Source: Paludibacteraceae bacterium (GTDB taxonomy: Bacteria > Bacteroidota > Bacteroidia > Bacteroidales > Paludibacteraceae). Taken from it: 49,531 bases of DNA. Under the pieces are notes generated by a model that was not told the origin of the DNA, did not search any database, and saw only the letters and a program-made list of their open reading frames with translations. Below are positions 1 through 6,325 of this stretch, piece after piece (within the stretch, counting starts at the first letter, position 1; each line of letters starts with the position of its first letter). A program made the translations under genes and the position numbers. The stretch is from the NCBI GenBank assembly GCA_017962005.1, contig JAGCWE010000084.1, positions 1 to 49,531 on the forward strand, given 5' to 3'.

Positions 1-11
1 CCCCTGTATCG

Positions 12-19
12 TATCTTTG
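12..19 (+). promoter_or_regulatory. Orphan -7 promoter box (TATCTTTG)
   Basis: TATCTTTG matches the Bacteroidota -7 consensus TAnnTTTG, but no convincing plus-strand gene follows; the next real gene (ending at 121) is on the minus strand. It could drive a short untranslated RNA, belong to something cut off at the left edge, or be chance. A hairpin at 102-119 (7-bp stem counting a G-T pair, GAAA loop) lies downstream. Confidence 0.3.
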
Positions 20-120
20 CACTCTCATTCAAAACTCAATATATAGGGAGCGCGGCATCCCGACCCAAAAGTCCGCGAGTGTTCTTTGACGTATGGAATT
101 CGCCTGTTGAAAAGCAGGCA

Positions 121-1668
121 TTATCGGATTGTCTTGTCAGCAGGCGATTTTACGGTGTATTCGAGGTACAGTGTCTGGGCAGCGGAGGGCTGGATGTTCA
201 GTTTGTACGTCAGATAGCCTTTGTCTGTATCGTTGTCCGCACCCGGAGTGGTCTTGTTGGAAAGGGTGACGCGGATGTCCTTGTTGGCGGATACGGGATA
301 CTGGTCCTTCACGACTATGTCAACAGGCTCGTTCTTGGTGTTGCGGACGGTGGTCTGCCAGGCGTAGGTTTGCTCCCTGGTGTTTCCCAGTGTCTTGGAG
401 GAGGAGAACTCCTTCGCCTGTTCGCGCTTGACCTGAATGGCGGGGTCGGAGCCGAGTGTGAGGTTGATATTCTCATTGACAGAGGAGGCGGTGAGATAGG
501 TCTGTCCGAAATAGGTGCCGTTGTAATGAACGGATGCCAGTCCGTCAAGCAGGTTCAGGCGTGTCCAGTTGCGGATTTGCGCCACAAGGAAGACATCGGT
601 GTTGTGTTTGGGAACGACCTGATACACATAGTCAATGTCGGTTATTTGCTCTTCCCCGAGAGCGATAATCTGTTCCTTGCCGTTACCCTGCACGTCATAG
701 GGCACATCGATACGGTATTCGAGCGAGAGGTCGGTTTGTGTGGTGGTGATGACTGAAGCGGCGGTATTGTATTCAACTTCGGCTTCCTCCTCATAGACCA
801 TTGCCCTGTCCGCCATCGGTTCCGCCATCTTCGCCATAACCATATTCGCGCTCCGGCGGGGTTTGGGCGCCGGTTCCTCAAGACGCAGATACCACGGAGA
901 TAGTTCGGGTACCTGATTGTTGGAGGACGGTTGGGCGGTGGAGAGCGTGAGGCGCACCTGTTTCCAGTCAAGACCGGTGGTCTGTGTGATGAAGGCTTTC
1001 TTGACCAGCCTTGCGGGTTGTCCTATACGGTCGATATTGACATCATACTGCATGTTCCATGCGGCGGCGGTGGTGAAATACTTGATGCGCAGTTCCTGCT
1101 TTTGTGATTTCGGGCTGCTGACGGTCAGGAGCAGCACGCCGCAGCGGTTTTTGCCCTTTGTGGACTGCTCGGAAATCTGTTTTTTCAGCCGCTGTATCGC
1201 CTGGTTGGCATCCTCAACCGCCTGCTCCGCCTGCGCCAGTTGCTGCTGGAAGGCTGCGGACTTGTTCTGGTAATACATCAGGTTGGCGTCAATGGTGGCG
1301 GTGGACACCTTGTCGGACGAAACGGAAGCCTGCACTCCTTCCTGCAGGAGCGCGAGGGAGTTGGTCAGCGTGGTCTTGAGCGCCTGCTGTCTTTTGAGTT
1401 CATCCTGCTGTTTCTGCAACTCCTTTTCCAGACTGTCCTTGGACAGACCGGAGGATGCGAGGTAGTCTGTAATGAACTGCGAGGAAGTGATCACCGTTCC
1501 GCCTCCCAGCGTGAGCTGGACGGAGGGAATGTTGAGTTTGGGACTGAGACCTTCGACGCGGATCTCGTTCTGGCCTTTCTGCAGGCTAATCGTTTCTGTC
1601 TGTTGGATTTCCGCTCCGTTCAGAAAGAGGGAAACGGAGGTGACAGTGGCTAAAAGAATGGTAAGCAT
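121..1668 (-). CDS. DUF4139 domain-containing protein (MuiA-like)
   Basis: A 515-residue protein of the DUF4139 / mucoidy-inhibitor MuiA-like family, usually exported and of unknown biochemical role. The N-terminus (MLTILLATVTSVSLFLNGAE) looks like a short signal or membrane segment followed by a DUF4140-like beta domain. Residues from about 70 to 165 form a Gln/Lys/Glu-rich coiled coil. The rest is the beta-rich DUF4139 part, with YFTTAAAWNMQYDV and the closing YLEYTVKSP. The frame is open upstream to 1995, but that part lies over the gtrA-like gene and does not resemble the family, so the ATG at 1668 is chosen. It lies 14 nt downstream of the GtrA-like gene and is probably cotranscribed with it. 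The family assignment is good; the function is unknown. Confidence 0.85.
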   Translation of the reverse strand: MLTILLATVTSVSLFLNGAEIQQTETISLQKGQNEIRVEGLSPKLNIPSVQLTLGGGTVITSSQFITDYLASSGLSKDSLEKELQKQQDELKRQQALKTTLTNSLALLQEGVQASVSSDKVSTATIDANLMYYQNKSAAFQQQLAQAEQAVEDANQAIQRLKKQISEQSTKGKNRCGVLLLTVSSPKSQKQELRIKYFTTAAAWNMQYDVNIDRIGQPARLVKKAFITQTTGLDWKQVRLTLSTAQPSSNNQVPELSPWYLRLEEPAPKPRRSANMVMAKMAEPMADRAMVYEEEAEVEYNTAASVITTTQTDLSLEYRIDVPYDVQGNGKEQIIALGEEQITDIDYVYQVVPKHNTDVFLVAQIRNWTRLNLLDGLASVHYNGTYFGQTYLTASSVNENINLTLGSDPAIQVKREQAKEFSSSKTLGNTREQTYAWQTTVRNTKNEPVDIVVKDQYPVSANKDIRVTLSNKTTPGADNDTDKGYLTYKLNIQPSAAQTLYLEYTVKSPADKTIR

Positions 1669-1682
1669 ATTGAATTGGTTTT

Positions 1683-2222
1683 TTATTTGCGGAAGGAGTA
1701 GTATTTCTGCGCAAAGAAACTGACAGCCACGGTTACAAGCGTAATGATCACCTTGGATGGCGTGGGATACCATCCGAGCAGTTCGACTGTCAGTTTCAGT
1801 CCCGCGTAATTGATAAAAAGATTGAGTGCCACAATCAGTATGTACCGGATGAGTTGTTTCCGTCCGCGAATGGACGAGCCTGTGAAGGTTACGTGGCGGT
1901 TGAGCCAGAAGCCGGTCATCAGCGTGATAGGGAATACCACGCAAAGCGAGGCTATGTGCGGTGTGATACAGATGGTGTACTGAAGCGGAAACCAACCGGG
2001 TAAGGATATATATACCAACTCATGCGCAGAGTGCAGTCCGGCAGCGAAAACAAAGTTATAGACAAGAAAATAGAGTACCCAGTCAAAAACGAGGTTGGCA
2101 CCGCCGCAAACAGCATAACGAAAGAGCTGTTCAGGGAAAATGCGTTGGAAAGGACGGTACAAAAAATGTATGAAATTGGTAATAATTTGAGCAATTCTTT
2201 GCATAAATGACTGGAAGCACAT
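1683..2222 (-). CDS. GtrA-like membrane protein
   Basis: A 179-residue integral membrane protein of the GtrA family, small four-helix proteins thought to help move undecaprenyl-linked sugars across the inner membrane or to assist polysaccharide glycosyltransferases. Four hydrophobic segments are visible. The family-typical start (FRYAVCGGANLVFDWVLYFL) and the motif GFWLNRHVTFTGS between helices 2 and 3 are present, as is the ending SFFAQKYYSFRK. An alternative start, seven codons in, is the ATG at 2204. A complete minus-strand promoter lies just upstream (2246-2276). The gene is divergent from rsmA and first in a probable two-gene unit with the DUF4139 gene. The substrate cannot be deduced from sequence. 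Confidence 0.85.
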   Translation of the reverse strand: MCFQSFMQRIAQIITNFIHFLYRPFQRIFPEQLFRYAVCGGANLVFDWVLYFLVYNFVFAAGLHSAHELVYISLPGWFPLQYTICITPHIASLCVVFPITLMTGFWLNRHVTFTGSSIRGRKQLIRYILIVALNLFINYAGLKLTVELLGWYPTPSKVIITLVTVAVSFFAQKYYSFRK

Positions 2223-2229
2223 AATTTTG
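2198..2229 (+). promoter_or_regulatory. rsmA-corA promoter
   Basis: TTTG at 2198-2201, a 20-bp spacer and TAATTTTG at 2222-2229 fit the Bacteroidota sigma-ABfr consensus. It lies about 70 bp before rsmA. The -33 box is inside the first codons of the divergent gtrA-like gene. Confidence 0.7.
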
Positions 2230-2245
2230 CGCGCCTTTTGAAAGG

Positions 2246-2276
2246 CAAAAGTACATCATTTCCGATAAACAGCAAA
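2246..2276 (-). promoter_or_regulatory. gtrA-like gene promoter
   Basis: Read on the minus strand: TTTG (2276-2273), a 19-bp spacer and TACTTTTG (2253-2246), just ahead of the ATG at 2222. It is back to back with the rsmA promoter, with only 16 bp between the two -7 boxes. Confidence 0.7.
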
Positions 2277-2301
2277 AAAATGGACGACTATCACGAAGAA
2301 A

Positions 2302-3078
2302 ATGCAATACGTTCGCGCCAAAAAATCTCTTGGTCAGCATTTCTTGCGGGACTTGTCGGTCGCCTCACGGATAGCTGACACGGTTACGGGAGGACCTGTC
2401 ATGGAAATAGGTCCGGGAACGGGTGTACTCACGCAGTTTCTTCTTCAGAATTCCGGCATTTCCCTTACAGCGGTCGAGCTGGATCACGAAAGCGTAACTT
2501 ATCTTCAGAATACGCTTCTTTCGGCGCATCCATTCCGACTGATAGAAGGGGACGTGCTGAAGATGGACTGGAGCGCGCTCTTCACGGGTGAGTTTTCGGT
2601 AATAGGCAATTATCCGTACAACATCAGCAGTCAGATTTTCTTCAAGGTTCTCGAATATAAGGACCGGATACCCGTATGTTCGGGTATGCTGCAGAAAGAA
2701 GTGGCGGAGAGGTTGGCTTCCGCTCCGGGAAAAAAGGCGTACGGTATATTGTCCGTGCTGCTGCAGGCATGGTACGACATAGAGTATCTGTTCACCGTGG
2801 ATGCGCAGATGTTCAATCCTCCACCGAAAGTGCAGTCCGCCGTTATTCGTATGACTAGAAACAGGCGACGAAGTTTGGATTGTGACGAGAGTCTGTTCAA
2901 ATCGGTAGTTAAAACATCATTTAACCAGCGACGAAAACAGATGCGCAATTCTCTTCAGCAGCTGGCAGGAAAGGGAAATCCTATCTTGGAAGAGGATATA
3001 TTTAGTTTGCGCCCCGAACAGCTGTCAGTGGAACAATTTGTCGAACTCACCAAACTTTTGCAAAAATGTCAGAACTGA
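2302..3078 (+). CDS. rsmA: 16S rRNA (adenine1518-N6/adenine1519-N6)-dimethyltransferase
   Basis: RsmA (KsgA) uses S-adenosylmethionine to dimethylate two adjacent adenines in the 3' terminal hairpin of 16S rRNA during small-subunit maturation. The 258-residue length is normal for the family. Visible motifs are the N-terminal KKSLGQHFL, the SAM-binding EIGPGTGVLT (about residues 34-43), the acidic EGDVL, and the catalytic NYPYNIS, a form of the family's NLPYN motif. The C-terminal helical part contains FNQRRKQMRNSL, typical of KsgA. The ATG follows a good promoter at 2198-2229. The last 13 nt overlap corA, which suggests translational coupling. Confidence 0.97.
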   Translation: MQYVRAKKSLGQHFLRDLSVASRIADTVTGGPVMEIGPGTGVLTQFLLQNSGISLTAVELDHESVTYLQNTLLSAHPFRLIEGDVLKMDWSALFTGEFSVIGNYPYNISSQIFFKVLEYKDRIPVCSGMLQKEVAERLASAPGKKAYGILSVLLQAWYDIEYLFTVDAQMFNPPPKVQSAVIRMTRNRRRSLDCDESLFKSVVKTSFNQRRKQMRNSLQQLAGKGNPILEEDIFSLRPEQLSVEQFVELTKLLQKCQN

Positions 3079-4016
3079 AAATATTCTACAAGGACGATAA
3101 TGAGAGAATCCGTGTTGCACGCTCCATCAACGCGCTCAAAGACCTTGACAAGCACGATATAGTATGGATTGACCTGCTGGATGTAAGCGACAAGACGGAG
3201 GACACGCTGGAAGGATTCCTCAAGATAGATATCCAGGAGGACGAGGAAATGGAGGAAATCGAGATGTCCAGCCGGTACATTCAGACGGATGATTCTATTG
3301 TGGCGAACTCCAACTTCCTGAAGGAAGACTACTCGGTTGAACCTGTCAACTTCATCATCAAGAACAACATACTGGTAACAACCCGCGACACGGAACTGGG
3401 CAGTTTCAACGAGACAATGAAGAAGATGTTTGTCAATGCCCGTAATTATCCGAACGGATACCACGTATTGGTGGCACTTATGGAAACTCGTGTTGAAAAG
3501 GACGCGGATATGATTGAGGATACAACAGATTTGATTACCGATTTGTCCGGAAAAATCAACGCGAAGGAGGAAATGGACGAAAAGGTACTGATACAAATCA
3601 AGGACTTGCAGGAAAAAGTGACGCTTATACGTCAGAACGTGATGGATAAGCAGCGCGTGATTAGTAATTTCCTCAAGTGCGACCTGTTCCCGCAGGAACT
3701 TCAACCGAGACTGACGATGATTATCAAGGATATCAATTCGCTGTTGGACTACACGCGTTTTGGTTTTGACCGTCTCGACTATCTGCAGGATACTTTCCTC
3801 GGTCTTGTAAACATCGAACAGAACAATATCATCAAGATATTCACGGTGGTCAATATCGTGTTCCTGCCCCCTACCCTGATTGCCAGTATGTACGGAATGA
3901 ACTTTGATTTTATGCCTGAACTGCATTGGCAATACGGATATATATGGGCCATTGTTCTGATGGTGGTTTTCACACTGGCTGTGCTGCTGTTTTTCAGACT
4001 GAAAAAATGGTTATGA
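3066..4016 (+). CDS. corA: Magnesium/cobalt transporter CorA family protein
   Basis: A 316-residue CorA-type divalent metal channel. A large cytoplasmic N-terminal domain rich in Asp/Glu precedes a long helix and two C-terminal membrane segments. The first segment ends in the signature YGMNF (GMN motif, about residue 278), and the periplasmic loop MPELHWQYGY follows before the last helix and the basic tail RLKKWL. Family knowledge says it works as a homopentamer that takes up Mg2+, and Co2+ or Ni2+ in some members. It overlaps rsmA by 13 nt and probably shares its promoter. The metal specificity cannot be read from the sequence. Confidence 0.94.
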   Translation: MSELKIFYKDDNERIRVARSINALKDLDKHDIVWIDLLDVSDKTEDTLEGFLKIDIQEDEEMEEIEMSSRYIQTDDSIVANSNFLKEDYSVEPVNFIIKNNILVTTRDTELGSFNETMKKMFVNARNYPNGYHVLVALMETRVEKDADMIEDTTDLITDLSGKINAKEEMDEKVLIQIKDLQEKVTLIRQNVMDKQRVISNFLKCDLFPQELQPRLTMIIKDINSLLDYTRFGFDRLDYLQDTFLGLVNIEQNNIIKIFTVVNIVFLPPTLIASMYGMNFDFMPELHWQYGYIWAIVLMVVFTLAVLLFFRLKKWL

Positions 4017-4020
4017 ACAT

Positions 4021-4054
4021 TTTCAACAACAGGCGAAAGGTATGTTTGTTGAAA
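4021..4054 (+). terminator. Possible terminator hairpin after corA
   Basis: TTTCAACAA (4021-4029) pairs with TTGTTGAAA (4046-4054), a 9-bp stem with a 16-nt loop, starting 5 nt after the corA stop. No T-run follows directly, so termination is uncertain. Confidence 0.35.
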
Positions 4055-4239
4055 GCATATGATAACTTGACTTTTTCAAACCAATCTACTTTGATTCCAT
4101 AGAATTCTGCATTTGTAATTATAAAAAAATGTAGTGTTTATCGGAATTATTCACATTATCTACATTCAATTATTTCTTTGGATTTATAAACCTTTCATTA
4201 ATAAAATAGAATCCGAATAGTTTTCGCGCTTAATTTTGT

Positions 4240-4764
4240 ATGTATAAAACAGAAGGTATTGTATTGGCCATTCAGAGGAAAAGTGACAGTGCTTCGCTTG
4301 TGCATATCTACACACGTGAATACGGAAAGGTTTTGTATATGGTATATGGCGGTAATGGAAGGGGAAGAAAACGTTCAAGAGGTATAAACAGAAACATATT
4401 AACGCCGCTTTCTTGGTTGGAAATAGAAGGGGATGAGTTGTCTGGGAAGTCACTGCATAGTATGAAGTTTGCGCAATTACACTACGTTCCTCAGCATCTT
4501 TCGTTCGATGTAAGGAGACAGTGTTTGGCAATGTTCATGGCAGAGACTCTGTATAAGACACTGCGGCACCCTTTGTCAGACGACAGGGTGTTTGATTATA
4601 TATGCAATCAGATAGTGGAACTGGATACAAGTGACTCGATAGAGCATATATCAAGTCAGTTTGTCAGTCAGTTGTCAGAATTATTGGGGTATGGCGGCGA
4701 GCCTTTGGAAGAGTTTCAAAATTTGCGTTCCGCCGCGTTGCTCAATATGCTTTCCACTAGTTGA
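4240..4764 (+). CDS. recO: DNA repair protein RecO, C-terminally truncated
   Basis: RecO anneals single-stranded DNA and, with RecR, loads RecA onto SSB-coated gaps. The N-terminal OB-fold part is clear: KTEGIVLAIQRKSDSASLVH (residues 3-22), then YTREYGKVLYMVYGG. The helical middle contains RRQCLAMFMAETLYKTL and FVSQLSELLGYG. At 174 residues it is much shorter than the usual 230-250. The last 16 or so codons lie over the 3' end of the opposing cobB gene and do not look like RecO, so the C-terminal domain is missing. No clear consensus promoter was found in the 223-bp gap upstream; a TAATTTTG at 4231-4238 is too close to the ATG to serve this start. It may be a pseudogene or a working short form. 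Confidence 0.8.
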   Translation: MYKTEGIVLAIQRKSDSASLVHIYTREYGKVLYMVYGGNGRGRKRSRGINRNILTPLSWLEIEGDELSGKSLHSMKFAQLHYVPQHLSFDVRRQCLAMFMAETLYKTLRHPLSDDRVFDYICNQIVELDTSDSIEHISSQFVSQLSELLGYGGEPLEEFQNLRSAALLNMLSTS

Positions 4765-5423
4765 GGTACTCCTTCTGTGGCCTTTTTCTGTATATGGTGG
4801 ATTTTTGATGATGGAGTGAATGCGGGTTGTCCTGGGTCAATGAGGTATATTTCTGCCTGTCTTGGAGCATATTGGAGCAAGGATGCTGCGGGATAGACAT
4901 TGAGACTTGTTCCCACCACTATCATTATATCTGCTGTTGATGCTATTTCGCATGCTTCTGTGAAATAAGGGACTCCTTCTCCGAAAAAGACTATGTAGGG
5001 TCTCAGTAGTGAGCCGTCGGGATGACGGTCACCATAGTGTTGCTCCCACCCTTTCAGCTGAACAGTGGCTGTTTCGTTGATAGAAGAACGGAGTTTGGTT
5101 ATCTCGCCATGCAGATGGACCACGTTCTTTGCTCCAGCGCGTTCATGCAGATCATCCACGTTTTGGGTGATAATACGTGTGGAGGGTATAGATTGCTGCA
5201 GGCGTGCAATGGCTATATGTGCCGCATTGGGTTGTGCATTCATCGTGTCACGGCGGCGTGCGTTGTAGAAATCAACAAGCAGTTGCGGATTCCGTTCCCA
5301 CGCTTCGTGAGTGCAGATGTCCTCTACACGGTATTTCTCCCACAGTCCGTCTGAATCTCTGAAGGTACTTAATCCGCTTTCGGCACTGATACCCGCGCCG
5401 GTAAAAACAACAATTTTTTTCAT
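4716..5423 (-). CDS. cobB: NAD-dependent protein deacylase, Sir2 family (CobB-like)
   Basis: A 235-residue sirtuin, which removes acyl groups from lysine using NAD+. It shows GAGISAESGLSTFRD (NAD binding), TQNVDDLHERAG and the catalytic-His motif VHLHGEI. FYNARRRD carries the Tyr and Arg that, in SIRT5 and E. coli CobB, read the acidic group of succinyl or malonyl lysine, so desuccinylation is likely as well as deacetylation. The region that normally holds four zinc-binding cysteines (after HLHGEI, up to LRPYIVFFGE) contains none. The start at 5423 is chosen because the family begins at MKKIVVFTGAG; the frame is open 11 codons further. The gene converges on truncated recO with a 49-nt overlap. 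Confidence 0.93.
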   Translation of the reverse strand: MKKIVVFTGAGISAESGLSTFRDSDGLWEKYRVEDICTHEAWERNPQLLVDFYNARRRDTMNAQPNAAHIAIARLQQSIPSTRIITQNVDDLHERAGAKNVVHLHGEITKLRSSINETATVQLKGWEQHYGDRHPDGSLLRPYIVFFGEGVPYFTEACEIASTADIMIVVGTSLNVYPAASLLQYAPRQAEIYLIDPGQPAFTPSSKIHHIQKKATEGVPQLVESILSNAAERKF

Positions 5424-5453
5424 ATACGTGACTTGTTTGATTGTTTGTGGAAG

Positions 5454-5485
5454 CAAAGGTATATTGCTGTCAGTATCTTTGCAAG
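5454..5485 (-). promoter_or_regulatory. cobB promoter
   Basis: On the minus strand: CTTG (5485-5482), a 20-bp spacer and TACCTTTG (5461-5454), about 31 bp ahead of the cobB ATG. The -7 box is a full match; the -33 box is partial. Confidence 0.55.
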
Positions 5486-5551
5486 CAATTTTATTTCTTG
5501 TCTATGGTATTTACTGCAAATGCTGATATTTGCTTTTTGTATGAAGTATTT

Positions 5552-5583
5552 TTTGTAAGGATATGATAATTATGCTATCTTTG
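5552..5583 (+). promoter_or_regulatory. tsaB operon promoter
   Basis: TTTG (5552-5555), a 20-bp spacer and TATCTTTG (5576-5583), 31 bp before the tsaB ATG. Both boxes match the Bacteroidota consensus. A second TATCTTTG at 5474-5481 could be an additional upstream start site. Confidence 0.75.
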
Positions 5584-5614
5584 CGCGCTTTTAGTGTGCT
5601 GTCAGTAGTATGAT

Positions 5615-6325
5615 ATGAAGCGGACTATTCTTTGCATAGAAACGAGTACGGACGTTTGTTCTGCCGCTGTATGTGCGGTTGATGATTCTGTTGCAGGCGG
5701 AACAAGTGAGTTGGTGTCGTATAGATTGTCCGAAGCGGGTTCCAATCATGCGCGGTTGTTGCCGCTGTATTTGGATGAGTTAATAGGTGAAGTCAGGGAA
5801 AAATGTTTGCATATTGACTGTGTGGCAGTAAGCAGCGGTCCGGGCAGTTATACGGGGTTGCGCATAGGGGTGAGTACTGCTAAGGGACTTGCGTATGGAT
5901 GGAACGTGCCTTTGGTGGCTGTGCCTACATTGGAAGTACTTTGCGAGAGCGTGTTAAGGAAAGAAAATGTAAAGAGCGGTTCGTTACTGTGCCCGATGAT
6001 TGACGCAAGGCGGATGGAAGTCTATACTGCCTTGTATGACAGGTCATTGAAGGAAGTGATGGGTGTAAGACCGCAAGTGGTGGAGGACTGCAGATGGTTG
6101 CCTGATGATGAGATTTTGTATTTTGGTAATGGTGCAGAGAAGTGCAGTAGCATACTGAATACTGCAAACTTGCATTTTATCAGTGGTATAAAGGCTGATG
6201 CACGTGTTATTGGCAGGTTGGCTGCGAAGTATATGAATGAGGGTAAAACAGCGGATGTGGCGTATTTTGAACCTTTCTACTTGAAAGAGTTTGTTGCCGC
6301 TCCGTCACATATAAAAGGTTTGTAA
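5615..6325 (+). CDS. tsaB: tRNA threonylcarbamoyladenosine biosynthesis protein TsaB
   Basis: TsaB is the inactive ASKHA-fold partner that, with TsaD and the ATPase TsaE, transfers threonylcarbamoyl to A37 of ANN-decoding tRNAs (t6A). The 236-residue protein has the N-terminal ILCIETSTDVCSAAV phosphate-loop-like strand pair and the family signature SSGPGSYTGLRIGVSTAKGL (about residues 70-89). The usual PMIDARRMEVYTALYD stretch follows. It has its own promoter and is first in a run of plus-strand genes. Its stop overlaps the next ATG by one base (TAATG). Its partner tsaE lies at 27,615 in this window, in another operon. Confidence 0.95.
   Translation: MKRTILCIETSTDVCSAAVCAVDDSVAGGTSELVSYRLSEAGSNHARLLPLYLDELIGEVREKCLHIDCVAVSSGPGSYTGLRIGVSTAKGLAYGWNVPLVAVPTLEVLCESVLRKENVKSGSLLCPMIDARRMEVYTALYDRSLKEVMGVRPQVVEDCRWLPDDEILYFGNGAEKCSSILNTANLHFISGIKADARVIGRLAAKYMNEGKTADVAYFEPFYLKEFVAAPSHIKGL

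Noticed and set aside
79-756. 225-codon plus-strand frame downstream of the TATCTTTG at 12-19
   Set aside because: It overlaps the 3' part of the DUF4139 gene, has no recognisable domain, and its composition is that of an antisense frame.
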